DNA of 64,000 bases, taken from NCBI GenBank assembly GCA_023459055.1, contig JAEWVR010000004.1, positions 124,001-188,000 on the forward strand. Reading direction: 5' to 3'. The stretch is from Fibrobacterota bacterium (GTDB lineage Bacteria; Fibrobacterota; Chitinivibrionia; Chitinivibrionales; Chitinispirillaceae). Below the pieces are notes generated by a model that was not told the origin of the DNA, did not search any database, and saw only the letters and a list, made by a program, of their open reading frames with translations. The position numbers were made by a program, and so were the translations under genes. Within the stretch, counting starts at the first letter, position 1; each line of letters begins with the position of its first letter. Below, one piece after another: positions 18,254 through 26,803 of this stretch.

Positions 18254-19357
18254 ATGATAAAAACGTTCCCAATATTATTATTTGGATTCCTCCTATCAAG
18301 TGGATTAGTAGCCCAAGAATACCAGAAAAATTGGAGCGATGGGAAATTGACTTGGCAAGATTTCTCGGAAAGAGAGAGTGCCACCAGGATTTCTGAGCTA
18401 AAGTATTATTTGGGTTACAATACTGATAAGCAACGTTATGGTGATACAATTGTTCAAAGAAATATTGCCAGATGTTACATGATTAAAAGTCTTTCATTTA
18501 TAAATCCTGTTTACAAAACAGAGGAATATCTGAGATATAATCAAGTGATTTTTGACATTGTGGAGATTCATCGACGCAGGTTTCAATTTGAACTGGATAG
18601 AATCAATTCATATAATGAAATTAAGGTGATATTTAATCATATATACACATCATGTAATAATGAAATCAACAAATTTATTACAGAATCCAATGATGGGCAG
18701 GATCTAAAAACAATCGATTTCTGGGAACAAAAAACCTTATTAGAGCTTAAATATCTGCCGGATATTAAAATCCCAGAGATAGAAAATATAAATTTTGGTT
18801 ATGCCCTGTACGCTGGATTTGGTGCAGGATCTTTTACTGGTTCTCTCGGTGAACATTTTGCCCCAACATTCAACTTTATGTTTGGATTTGATTTTGCATA
18901 TAAAAAATCAATTCTTTATTTAAACGGAACACTTGCTGTTGACAAAGTACAAAAAGAATACATATCCGATAAAAATTGGCATAAAGGTCAGCGGACAAAT
19001 GTTGCGATAATTGATGTTTCTTTTGGTTATGCTTTGATTTATAATCAAAAAATAAAACTTAGCCCATTCGCAGGTTTGGGAATTACTGAGTTTACAGAAG
19101 CAAATAAGGACGATGAAGAAAACAGATTAAGGATTGTTGATTACAATTTGATTTTCGGAATAAATACAGATTATAAAATTCGGACACGTTTAATACTTAT
19201 GCCGAATTCAATCTTTGGAGTAAAAGAAAAGATTGACCTATTAATTCGAGCACGACTCTTCATCACCAGAGCTTACTATTATGAGGATTTGCAGGGTTAT
19301 TCAGTTAATTTGACAATCGGACTATGTGGATTTGGAAACAAGATTAGATTAAAATGA
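18254..19357 (+). CDS. Secreted protein: degenerate DUF922-like domain plus beta-barrel
   Basis: 367 residues. A signal peptide (IKTFPILLFGFLLSSGLVAQ) is followed by KLTWQDFSERESATRISEL and later YNQVIFDIVEIHRRRFQFEL. The two together resemble DUF922, a Bacteroidetes-type putative secreted metalloprotease domain whose core is HEQxHFD; both histidines are replaced here, so a catalytic role looks lost. From about residue 175 a small outer-membrane barrel follows (GYALYAGFGAGSFTGSLG to the end). The gene is clearly more AT-rich than its neighbours and its product looks Bacteroidetes-like, which suggests horizontal acquisition. No good ribosome site was seen. Confidence 0.5.
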   Translation: MIKTFPILLFGFLLSSGLVAQEYQKNWSDGKLTWQDFSERESATRISELKYYLGYNTDKQRYGDTIVQRNIARCYMIKSLSFINPVYKTEEYLRYNQVIFDIVEIHRRRFQFELDRINSYNEIKVIFNHIYTSCNNEINKFITESNDGQDLKTIDFWEQKTLLELKYLPDIKIPEIENINFGYALYAGFGAGSFTGSLGEHFAPTFNFMFGFDFAYKKSILYLNGTLAVDKVQKEYISDKNWHKGQRTNVAIIDVSFGYALIYNQKIKLSPFAGLGITEFTEANKDDEENRLRIVDYNLIFGINTDYKIRTRLILMPNSIFGVKEKIDLLIRARLFITRAYYYEDLQGYSVNLTIGLCGFGNKIRLK

Positions 19358-19446
19358 ACAATAAAGAATTTATCGTGAAATTTTTAATTTTTTATTGGAG
19401 CTTTGATTTGTGAGAGGTGGCAGCAATTACATATTGAATGCTCTGT

Positions 19447-19520
19447 TTGCGTGCCTGTAAAATCAATATAGACATGCTCTTAATGTAAATTCATTTACAT
19501 AAAAAATAACATGCACGCAA
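19447..19520. repeat. Nested inverted-repeat element
   Basis: TTGCGTGC (about 19447-19454) and its complement GCACGCAA (19513-19520) flank an inner hairpin ATGTAAA/TTTACAT (19483-19500). It could be a small mobile remnant or a structured RNA upstream of the DUF3788 gene. Confidence 0.3.
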
Positions 19521-19653
19521 TAGATGTATTTGAAAAAATAATTGACGCTATCACAAAAAATCGTAGTGCTTAAAAATCCCAGGCAGCCGTTTGCAGCAGA
19601 GAGTATTCGATGTTAATATCTGTTTTATCAAGCACAACAATCTGGAGCTAATT

Positions 19654-20079
19654 ATGGAAACCATAAATACCATTGAATTGCGGGATGAAAACAAATTTCC
19701 TGATGATACTGTACTCAGGTCGATTTTGAAAGAATCGTTTCTATCATACAGGAAACTTCTGGAACTATTCACTTCGTATGAAATGACTTATGAATGGCGT
19801 TATTACCGTGATGGGAAAGCGTGGTTGTGTAAAGTACAAAAGAAGAAAAAAACAGTTGTCTGGATGTCAGCCTGGAAAGGTTTTATGCAGGCGACACTAT
19901 ATTTTCCGGAAAAATATATTGATCCGGTATATAAACTTGACATCAGTGAAGAGATTAAGGAAACTTTTCGCTCCACAAAAAATGTCGGGAAATCAAAGCC
20001 ATTTATTTTCAAAATAAGTGATGAGAACATTTTAAAAGATCTTGAGAAAGTTTTGATTTATAAGATCGGATGTAAGTGA
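19654..20079 (+). CDS. DUF3788 family protein
   Basis: 141 residues from ATG 19654, chosen because GGAG lies 7 bases upstream; an in-frame ATG at 19591 lacks a site and adds unrelated residues. The blocks YEWRYYRDGKAWLCKVQKKKKTVVWMS and an ending with IFKISDENILKDLEKVLIYKI are the DUF3788 pattern. No function is established for the family; these are small soluble proteins often found singly. It lies in the same AT-rich patch as the DUF922-like gene and may share its foreign origin. Confidence 0.75.
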   Translation: METINTIELRDENKFPDDTVLRSILKESFLSYRKLLELFTSYEMTYEWRYYRDGKAWLCKVQKKKKTVVWMSAWKGFMQATLYFPEKYIDPVYKLDISEEIKETFRSTKNVGKSKPFIFKISDENILKDLEKVLIYKIGCK

Positions 20080-20492
20080 ATCATCTCTGATTAAAAAACA
20101 CACAATAAAAATGAAACATTCTATTGTATATCAAAATACTTTATATGTTATAAGAAAAACGCATTTTAATAACTACTGTGACCGTCCGGAATGCTCTAAA
20201 ATCTGAATTAATTTCTTTGTCAGCAGTTACCGTTGCAGAGATTTATTGTGGAATCGGAACAAAAATCGAGGAAATCGAGATAGAGTAACTATTTTCCATT
20301 TTACCGGTAATTTTCACCATTATAAATACAGTGATCCGCACTGTGAAATGTTCATACATACCTGAAAAATAATGTATTTTCAAGGTTTATTTATTGTGAA
20401 AGTGGTCGTACACCATTCAATTTAAAATCAGCATTTTCAGGGTTTTATGGTATTTATTAAATCCTCAGGCACTCATTTTCCGGGAGCGTATT
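20080..20492. other. Intergenic region, 413 bases
   Basis: AT-rich. A weak hairpin (about 20361-20383, CCTGAAAA against TTTTCAAGG with a bulge) followed by T-rich sequence could act as a terminator for the DUF3788 gene. No open frame or RNA gene was recognised. Confidence 0.35.
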
Positions 20493-21089
20493 TTGTTTAA
20501 TAATAATATTTTACTTTTGCTTCTTGTGATAATGGCCGTCACATATGCTTCTGAAACGTCCGATATTGATCAGTTAAAGCTCGATCCGGTTGAGAAGACA
20601 CTTGTGGAAGATTCGAAGATGCCATTTGAAAAGGTTAAATTTCTATTGGATTCTGATATTTCTCTTGTGGAATATTTCAGGTATCCATGGCTTTATTCAG
20701 GTATTACTGAGAATGCATGGATCAATCAGCAAAAAGCAGGGATTATTGGTCATGATACCTTACTTTCTACAAAGCAAATAAAACAAACTGAATGGGCGGT
20801 GATCCAGAATTTTTTTATTCCAGGATTTCATCAGTATAAGCGAAAACAGACTGGTAAAGCACTTGCCATGACAGGTATTGCGGTAAGCTCACTTGCTCTC
20901 TATACTTTTCATAGAACAAATAAGTCCAGCGCATTCCCGGCATTTGATTACCCTATCTACCTTGCAATTCTGGGAGCAGACATGTTATGGAGCAGTATTG
21001 ATATCGGGGTACAGATTAACAGGGAACTGAACGGCAATTCGATGCGATTTTCATATCTGATAACAATTCCATTATTATCAAGCAACTAA
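20493..21089 (+). CDS. Small membrane protein of unknown function
   Basis: 198 residues with a TTG start at 20493, supported by GGGAG 8 bases upstream. A signal peptide (ILLLLLVIMAVTYAS) precedes an acidic soluble part; the second half has two hydrophobic segments (ALAMTGIAVSSLALYTF and YPIYLAILGADMLWSSIDIGVQI) with FIPGFHQYKRKQTGKA before them, resembling DUF5683-type membrane proteins (PGLGQ-like entry). It is the first of three closely spaced genes leading to rsfS. Function unknown. Confidence 0.6.
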   Translation: MFNNNILLLLLVIMAVTYASETSDIDQLKLDPVEKTLVEDSKMPFEKVKFLLDSDISLVEYFRYPWLYSGITENAWINQQKAGIIGHDTLLSTKQIKQTEWAVIQNFFIPGFHQYKRKQTGKALAMTGIAVSSLALYTFHRTNKSSAFPAFDYPIYLAILGADMLWSSIDIGVQINRELNGNSMRFSYLITIPLLSSN

Positions 21090-21111
21090 CATCTCTGAAC
21101 GGAATAGTTTT

Positions 21112-21519
21112 ATGAATAATCTTATAGTCCTTATCATTATCTGTATCTTTTGTGCAGTTGCCATGTATGTTGGCACGACAAAGATATCAGTTCAGAGTAC
21201 TACAAATAAGGATACTACTATTATCGCCATACCGGAGATAGGAAGTATTGAAATACTCAACGGATGTGGAGCTGCGGGTGCAGCGAATAAAGTTGCCGAC
21301 TACCTTCGTGCGAACAATTTTGATGTCAAGTATTTAGGTAATGCAGACACATGGAACTATCCCTTTACAATGGTGGTATCACGAAACAGAAATGACTCTA
21401 TTGCCCGGCAGGTTGCAGGTATTCTAAAAACAGACAAAATAGTGCGTATAAGAAAAAACGATAATACATATGATGTCACCGTGGTTATTGGACCAGATTA
21501 TGGAGAAAGAATTCAGTGA
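21112..21519 (+). CDS. LytR_C domain membrane-anchored protein
   Basis: 135 residues. One N-terminal membrane segment (LIVLIIICIFCAVAMYVG) is followed by a single LytR C-terminal domain: IEILNGCGAAGAANKVADYLRANNFDVKYLGNAD, then TMVVSRN and a closing VTVVIGPDY. The domain often follows LytR-CpsA-Psr ligases; here it is alone, without the ligase. Its stop overlaps the GTG start of rsfS (GTGA), an order seen in many bacteria where LytR-type genes precede rsfS. Probably envelope located, role unknown. Confidence 0.8.
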   Translation: MNNLIVLIIICIFCAVAMYVGTTKISVQSTTNKDTTIIAIPEIGSIEILNGCGAAGAANKVADYLRANNFDVKYLGNADTWNYPFTMVVSRNRNDSIARQVAGILKTDKIVRIRKNDNTYDVTVVIGPDYGERIQ

Positions 21520-21878
21520 AAAAAGTAGAAAAAAATGTTCTTTTTGGTAAAGAATTAGTTAACGCAATCGTAGAAGAGGCTCAGGCCGAACTTGCAGAAA
21601 ATATAGTTATAATTGATTTACAAGCAGTACCTGGTGCCGCTGACTGGTCTATTGTTTGTCAAGCAGATACAAGCGTCCATGTTCAGGCAATATATAACAG
21701 AATCGCTAATGGGCTCATTGAGAAGGGTACCCGTCCCTGGAAACATGAAGGGGAAGATGAGGGCCGCTGGATTCTGATTGACTTTTCAGACGTTATTGTT
21801 CATATCATGCTTCCTGAGCTCAGAGACTATTATGATATCGAATCAGTCTGGTCTGATGGAATAAAAACCGCGATTTAA
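21516..21878 (+). CDS. rsfS: Ribosomal silencing factor RsfS
   Basis: 120 residues, GTG start overlapping the LytR_C stop, with GGAG 9-10 bases upstream. The blocks ENIVIIDLQAVPGAADWSIVCQADTSVHVQAIYNRI, PWKHEGEDEGRWILIDFSDVIVHIM and RDYYDIESVW are the Iojap/RsfS pattern. It binds ribosomal protein L14 and blocks joining of the subunits when nutrients are scarce. It is followed by a perfect hairpin (21911-21948) and the ArgRS-like gene. Confidence 0.95.
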   Translation: MKKVEKNVLFGKELVNAIVEEAQAELAENIVIIDLQAVPGAADWSIVCQADTSVHVQAIYNRIANGLIEKGTRPWKHEGEDEGRWILIDFSDVIVHIMLPELRDYYDIESVWSDGIKTAI

Positions 21879-21910
21879 TAATTGTTTGTGCTGCGTTGCA
21901 GAATGATTTC

Positions 21911-21948
21911 TGTAACACGGCACGATATGACATGTATGCCGTGTTACA
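21911..21948. terminator. Perfect 12-bp hairpin after rsfS
   Basis: TGTAACACGGCA (21911-21922) pairs exactly with 21937-21948, loop of 14 bases. It follows rsfS by 32 bases and ends only 12 bases before the ATG of the ArgRS-like gene. No T run follows, so it may be a weak terminator or a leader structure affecting that gene. Confidence 0.5.
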
Positions 21949-21960
21949 ATAAATCAATAT

Positions 21961-22644
21961 ATGACTCTTTATCACTATATTCATTCAACCCTGCATGATG
22001 CAATATCAGAAAAATACCCGGAAATAGATCAATCCAGGATTCGAGTTCACTATCAAGTCTCACCAGTAAACAAAACATATATCTGCACAGCTGTTCCACG
22101 TGTTATAATGTCAGCCTTAGGTAATAATCAGAATAGTAATACTATCGCGCATGAGTTGGTCTCGTGTATTAATCCGGATCTGACATTTATCAATCCTGAT
22201 ATTTTTATCTCGGATGGTTTTATAAATTTCCAGGTAAGCCACTTCTATTCACATTCGATATTGAGCGTACAACCAACATATAATTTAAGCCTTTTATGCG
22301 ATAGTATCAGTGATACAAATTTCATCAGGAAATTGAAGCGATTACTTGATCATGCAGATTCAGTTTGGCCAGGGATCGTCCCGATTCACTATGATCAACA
22401 CCCATTACTGAATCAGACTGAAAAAGCGATTATCACGCTTATCGCTTTCGCTGAATTTACAGATAGAAAAAGTACACAGTCCTTTATTATTAACGGTCTG
22501 GTATCGTTATTAAAAAGATACTATCTTGATGTGTCGGTATTTACAAAAGATGCTGCAACGAGTACTATAAGAATCAGGGTAATAAAGCATGCGTGCTCTG
22601 CGTTGTGTCACCAAATAAGAAACGCACAGCCTACTCAACAGTAA
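21961..22644 (+). CDS. Arginyl-tRNA-synthetase-like protein lacking the catalytic domain
   Basis: 227 residues. The first 100 resemble the N-terminal additional domain of ArgRS, which recognises the tRNA elbow: a block around VPRVIMSALGNNQNSNTIAH and the signature DGFINFQVS, matching the usual GPGFINFxLS. The C-terminal 100 resemble the DALR anticodon-binding domain: FIRKLKRLLDHAD, LLNQTEKAIITLIAFAEF, LLKRYYLDVSVFTKD and TIRIRVIKHACSALCHQI. The Rossmann catalytic domain with HIGH and KMSKS motifs, normally between them, is absent; the two join at about residue 105. The frame is intact. It may bind tRNA-Arg without charging it. No ribosome site was seen. Domain assignment is by eye. Confidence 0.6.
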   Translation: MTLYHYIHSTLHDAISEKYPEIDQSRIRVHYQVSPVNKTYICTAVPRVIMSALGNNQNSNTIAHELVSCINPDLTFINPDIFISDGFINFQVSHFYSHSILSVQPTYNLSLLCDSISDTNFIRKLKRLLDHADSVWPGIVPIHYDQHPLLNQTEKAIITLIAFAEFTDRKSTQSFIINGLVSLLKRYYLDVSVFTKDAATSTIRIRVIKHACSALCHQIRNAQPTQQ

Positions 22645-22675
22645 ACCGTGCGTTAAACCAAACGTTAGAAATGTT

Positions 22676-24859
22676 TTACCGGTTTTTGAAAAAATCTGCT
22701 AAATTATCAAGCTGCCCCTGTGACGGGCGAACTTTAGGAGCCTTATTTCCAAGATTTTTCATTGATAAAGAAATTCTTCTCTTTTTAACATCAACCTTAA
22801 GAATCTTTACATCAACCTTGTCATTTATACCAACAACCTGATCCGGAGTTTCTACATATTCATCTGCAAGCTGTGATATATGTATCAGGCCATCACAAAC
22901 TGCATTGATATTTACAAATACACCGAATTGTGTAATGTTGGTTACATGACCGGAAACAATTGCACCCTCTTTTATCTCATTAAGTTTGAGTTTTTTGCGT
23001 ACTTTAGGCGCCTGCTGAGATAGATACTTTCTACCCGCACAAACCTGACTAACAAGATTTTTCTCAATAAAAACCTTTACCATTGGATCTTCTGTCATGT
23101 ATGACCGGATGACATCAGGATTGCCGACAATCGTATCGATTGATACGGTTAGCTGTTCACTGATTTCATAGATCAAGGGAAAATGATCCGGATGTACAGC
23201 GGTCCTATCAATAAGTTCCTCAGCATTAGGAATTAGAAGAAATCCTGAAATATTTCTGAAAATTGCCTCAGTCATTCCGGGTACTTTTAACAGATCATTT
23301 TTATTAACAAGAGGTGTCTGAGCATCAAAGCTTCTGATAGCCTGAACAATTTCCGGAGTTATCAGCGAGAACTTTACAATAGGAGAATCAGGAAGATCTT
23401 TAATAGATACACCATTTTTCAATGCAAGTTCAGAATAAAGCCGGTTGATAATTTCGAGAAACTTTGCTTCAGGGAGCAGCTGTTGAAAACCGTGTACATC
23501 GTAGTACTGATTCCCGATTTTCTGAAGCAGTGCAATTGGTTTAAGGTGCACAATTGCATACCCGTAAAGTTTTCTCATATCTTCATCAAGCAGGGTCTCA
23601 AAATTTTTCTTCATCCACTCGGAGTGTGATGGATTGACTTTTGATGTATCGGGTTCAAACTGTGCAATTACGGGGACAGGATCAAGCATATCGATTACCT
23701 GTTTAAGCATTGCTTCAGCCAATGATGCCTGATCATTTTTCACTATATGGATTGCGACCGGACGATGACGATTTACAAATTGCCGTAAACGATCGCTTGT
23801 AAAGGTCTTCCCTTCCGGTGGTTTGCGTTCAGTAGTGACACCAAGTAACTCACCGGTTCCGTTGATTGCAATAATAATAATATTTTTTTCATTAGCAGCA
23901 TCAATAATGAATACCGGTCCGGCATTACGTTCACACTCTATTTTACGCCAGATTTCTGATGCAATTTGTTTTGAAACCCACATTTCAGCATCATTACGCA
24001 GCATTTCCTTGACATCACGCTCAACGATTGGTTGAAGCAGACGCAGCCAGCATTCATCAATGGTTTCACAGATAAGATCGAATCCACATGCATCAGGATT
24101 CTCTATAAAGTGATGACGAATAAGTTCTGTAATGCGAAAAAGCTGAACATTCAATTTAAGACGAACTGTCTTATTGTCTTCAGCAACCATGAATTTGAGA
24201 AGTTCTTCTTTTGTACAGTCGCTGATATTAATATTCTTACCGATATATTGTGCGAATTGAGGATCTTTCTTGTTTTTCGGAGTAACCTCAAAGAAGCCAT
24301 CATCGAACGTAAATTCTCGTGTCATGGCTCTTACAGTTTCATCATATGCAAACTTCTCGGCAAGTAGATCTTTCACTCCTGCAATCACATCATCAACTGT
24401 TTTTAATGATGGATCCTTACCGATATATGGTTCTGCCAGATCCTGAATAGTACATTGCTCATCAGACTGTTTAAGAATTTGATTTGCAAGAGGCTCAAGC
24501 CCTTTTTTTACTGCGAGCTGCCCCTTGCTTCTGGGATTTGGTCTAAGAGGAAGCAGTATGTCATCCAGCTCATACGAACTGTTTGTCATAGTTACTCTTT
24601 TCTCCAGTGCACCAGGCTCTATGTCACTTTTCTTAAGTGCAGTCAGTACCTTTTTCTTCTTGGAGACGAGTTCTTCCATAGTTGAAAGAAAGTCATAAAT
24701 TTCCCAAACAGCAGCAGCCGACATTTCGATTGCTATTTCGGGTACATACTCTACCAGATAGAAAGGTGTATCTTGTCTTGTATAAGCTACACAAATCTTC
24801 TCAGCAAGAGACGCCGGGATGTTCCATTTTTCTGATATCTGCTTTGCGAATTCTATCAT
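22676..24859 (-). CDS. Tex-like S1-domain RNA-binding protein, divergent
   Basis: 727 residues, near the usual Tex length. The order fits Tex: helical N-terminal part with LPLRPNPRSKGQLAVKKGLEPLA (the canonical PKRRTRA region is altered), a YqgF-like RNase-H fold (VFIIDAANEKNIIIIAINGTGELLG), helix-hairpin-helix part (NKNDLLKVPGMTEAIFRNISGFLLI), and a C-terminal S1 domain (IKEGAIVSGHVTNITQFGVFVNINAVCDGLIHISQLAD). The catalytic-type signature of canonical Tex (DPGFRTGCK) is not conserved. Tex binds nucleic acid and acts with the transcription/translation machinery. The stop lies 31 bases from that of the converging ArgRS-like gene. Confidence 0.8.
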   Translation of the reverse strand: MIEFAKQISEKWNIPASLAEKICVAYTRQDTPFYLVEYVPEIAIEMSAAAVWEIYDFLSTMEELVSKKKKVLTALKKSDIEPGALEKRVTMTNSSYELDDILLPLRPNPRSKGQLAVKKGLEPLANQILKQSDEQCTIQDLAEPYIGKDPSLKTVDDVIAGVKDLLAEKFAYDETVRAMTREFTFDDGFFEVTPKNKKDPQFAQYIGKNINISDCTKEELLKFMVAEDNKTVRLKLNVQLFRITELIRHHFIENPDACGFDLICETIDECWLRLLQPIVERDVKEMLRNDAEMWVSKQIASEIWRKIECERNAGPVFIIDAANEKNIIIIAINGTGELLGVTTERKPPEGKTFTSDRLRQFVNRHRPVAIHIVKNDQASLAEAMLKQVIDMLDPVPVIAQFEPDTSKVNPSHSEWMKKNFETLLDEDMRKLYGYAIVHLKPIALLQKIGNQYYDVHGFQQLLPEAKFLEIINRLYSELALKNGVSIKDLPDSPIVKFSLITPEIVQAIRSFDAQTPLVNKNDLLKVPGMTEAIFRNISGFLLIPNAEELIDRTAVHPDHFPLIYEISEQLTVSIDTIVGNPDVIRSYMTEDPMVKVFIEKNLVSQVCAGRKYLSQQAPKVRKKLKLNEIKEGAIVSGHVTNITQFGVFVNINAVCDGLIHISQLADEYVETPDQVVGINDKVDVKILKVDVKKRRISLSMKNLGNKAPKVRPSQGQLDNLADFFKNR

Positions 24860-24976
24860 GAAGTCAAACTGTTGAGGATTTATAAAATATTTCTGTTGGA
24901 TTGCATAAATATATACAATAAAAAATAAAAAAACAACAAAAAAATTATATAAGTATAAAAAAATACAGAAATGAAA

Positions 24977-25004
24977 ATGAGCAGAATATTAATTCTGCTC
25001 ATTT
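24977..25004 (-). terminator. Terminator of the H1-like gene
   Basis: ATGAGCAGAAT (24977-24987) pairs exactly with 24992-25002 around a four-base loop. On the minus strand it is followed by a T-rich stretch and lies just after the stop of the Lys/Ala-rich gene. Confidence 0.65.
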
Positions 25005-25020
25005 ATACTGAGAAGTGTAT

Positions 25021-25263
25021 TTAAGCTTTTTTCTTAGCGACTTTCTTAGCGACTTTCTTAGCGGCTTTTTTTTTAGCCACTTTTTTTACAGCTTTTTTTA
25101 CAACTTTTTTTACAACTTTTTTTGCAGGAGCTTTTTTCTTGACTACTTTTTTAACTGCGGCTTTTTTAGTCGCCTTTTTTGTAACAGTTTTTTTTGCTAC
25201 TGCCTTTTTTGCAGGAACCTTTTTCTTGGCGGCTTTCTTTGCAACCACTTTAACTACCTCCAT
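25021..25263 (-). CDS. Lys/Ala/Val-rich histone H1-like DNA-binding protein
   Basis: 80 residues, almost only K, A and V in AKKxxxKK repeats (for example VAKKAAKKKVPAKKAV), with no aromatic residues. This is the composition of H1-like nucleoid proteins and of the C-terminal tails of bacterial HU-like and Hc1 proteins, which bind DNA non-specifically. The repeat makes the DNA low in complexity, but codon phase is kept and the frame has its own terminator. The ATG at 25263 has no site before it; instead GGAGG follows it and sits 8 bases before an in-frame GTG at 25248, which may be the real start (75 residues). Confidence 0.75.
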   Translation of the reverse strand: MEVVKVVAKKAAKKKVPAKKAVAKKTVTKKATKKAAVKKVVKKKAPAKKVVKKVVKKAVKKVAKKKAAKKVAKKVAKKKA

Positions 25264-25471
25264 TTGAAGGAAAGAAATTGTAAGTTTACAGACTTAACAG
25301 CAATCATTACAAAAACTGAGTACCATTTTGTCTGTTTTTATGTTAGAGAACACATTGTCAAGTATTATTTCTTTTTGTAAATTACCGCCTGTACTAAATA
25401 TCATTGATACATTATATTATAAGCTATACAGATTCCTGTGTCAACAAAAATATTAAATATTTACAAAAAAA

Positions 25472-26143
25472 TCAGACAAAATTTGCAGTAACCTTTTTGG
25501 TTCCTTCACATTTGTTTACAAAATCGATAGCTTCAAAGGGATCATCAGTAATTAACATCATGTCTATATCTTCAGGAGAAATATATTTATGTTTTAGCAT
25601 TGTGTCTTTTAACCAATCAACAAGACCGCTCCAGAACTCTTTACCCATCAGAACAAGCGGCAGCGTATCGACTTTCTGCGTTTGTATAAGTGTCAATGTT
25701 TCAAACATTTCATCCATTGTACCATATCCACCAGGCATGATAATAACTGCTGATGTATATTTCAAAAACATTACTTTACGACAGAAAAAGTGACGAAAAT
25801 TCAGAAGCAGTTTAACATACGGATTGGGTTTTTGCTCAAATGGCAGTTGAATATTAAGTCCGATTGATCTGCCATTTTCCATTGCAGCACCTTTATTAGC
25901 AGCTTCCATTATACCGGGCCCGCCTCCTGTGATAACACCATATCCATTACGTACCGCTAACCGGGCTGTCTCAACTGTCAGTTTGTAATACTTGTGCGTT
26001 TTGGGTGTACGTGCTGAACCGAAAATTGTAATGCATGGTCCGATTCGTGAAAGTGTTTCAAAACCTTCAACAAATTCGGCCATAATACGAAATAAGCGCC
26101 ATGTGTCTTCATTGTTTGCAGGATATGCTGGATCTGGTGCCAT
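25472..26143 (-). CDS. LOG family protein (TIGR00730, nucleotide 5'-monophosphate phosphoribohydrolase type)
   Basis: 223 residues. The Rossmann-like fold shows GGGPGIMEAANKGA and the family signature PGGYGTMDEMFETLTLIQT, with the catalytic Arg/Glu of LOG enzymes expected in these two blocks. Characterised relatives cleave the base from cytokinin or purine monophosphates. It belongs to the longer bacterial form with an N-terminal extension (EDTWRLFRIMAEFVEGFETLSRIGPCITIFGSART). AAGGAAG lies about 7 bases before the ATG. It diverges from the YkuD gene. Confidence 0.9.
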   Translation of the reverse strand: MAPDPAYPANNEDTWRLFRIMAEFVEGFETLSRIGPCITIFGSARTPKTHKYYKLTVETARLAVRNGYGVITGGGPGIMEAANKGAAMENGRSIGLNIQLPFEQKPNPYVKLLLNFRHFFCRKVMFLKYTSAVIIMPGGYGTMDEMFETLTLIQTQKVDTLPLVLMGKEFWSGLVDWLKDTMLKHKYISPEDIDMMLITDDPFEAIDFVNKCEGTKKVTANFV

Positions 26144-26275
26144 ACGTTACTTCCTTTACATTTTGGAGCTTTTATTTCAATTCTTACTTGTTATATAGTA
26201 ATTATATTATTTTGGTAAGAATTAAGTCTATAGACATTAGTGTTTTATCACTTTACTCTAAACACAGGATTAGTG

Positions 26276-26803
26276 ATGATTGATCATAAAATACCACTAT
26301 TACAAAACCGGTTGCAACAACTACAATGTAACACTGATAGTATTTATTTGCATATCGATATTGAAGAACAAAAACTTTTCTTTATTAAAAATAAAGAAGT
26401 AATCAAAACATATCCAGTCTCGACATCAAAATTCGGTACCGGTAATCTTGAAAATTCAAACAGGACACCACTTGGTGTTCATCAAATCATTAATAAAATC
26501 GGGCATAATGCACCACCAGGAAGAATCTTTCGCAGCAGAGAAGACACCGGTGAAAATTACAATACCAGCATGACAGAAGAGAATCTGATCCTTACACGTA
26601 TTCTGCGCCTTGATGGGCTTGAGCCTGGTATCAATAAGGGTGAGTCAATTGATTCGTATGAACGATATATCTATATTCATGGAACAAACAGAGAAGATCT
26701 TATTGGAACACCAATGTCACATGGATGCATCTGCATGCGTAATAACGATATAATAGAACTGTTCGATTCTGTCGAGGAGGGTACACTTGTCATTATTGAT
26801 TAA
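26276..26803 (+). CDS. YkuD-domain enzyme without signal peptide (cytoplasmic L,D-carboxypeptidase/transpeptidase)
   Basis: 175 residues from ATG 26276, chosen because CAGGA lies 6-7 bases upstream; an earlier ATG at 26240 has none. The L,D-transpeptidase motif is complete: HGT (His135) and SHGCICMRNND with catalytic Cys151. There is no signal peptide or membrane anchor, so it should stay in the cytoplasm. Leaderless YkuD proteins such as ElsL of Acinetobacter act as L,D-carboxypeptidases in cell-wall recycling, turning tetrapeptide into tripeptide. The next gene, overlapping by 17 bases, is a Mur ligase that could reuse that product, which supports this reading. Confidence 0.8.
   Translation: MIDHKIPLLQNRLQQLQCNTDSIYLHIDIEEQKLFFIKNKEVIKTYPVSTSKFGTGNLENSNRTPLGVHQIINKIGHNAPPGRIFRSREDTGENYNTSMTEENLILTRILRLDGLEPGINKGESIDSYERYIYIHGTNREDLIGTPMSHGCICMRNNDIIELFDSVEEGTLVIID

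Noticed and set aside
25015..25380. Plus-strand open frame antisense to the H1-like gene, very rich in Phe, Ser and Leu
   Set aside because: It is the mirror of the Lys/Ala repeat; the minus-strand frame has a sensible product and terminator.
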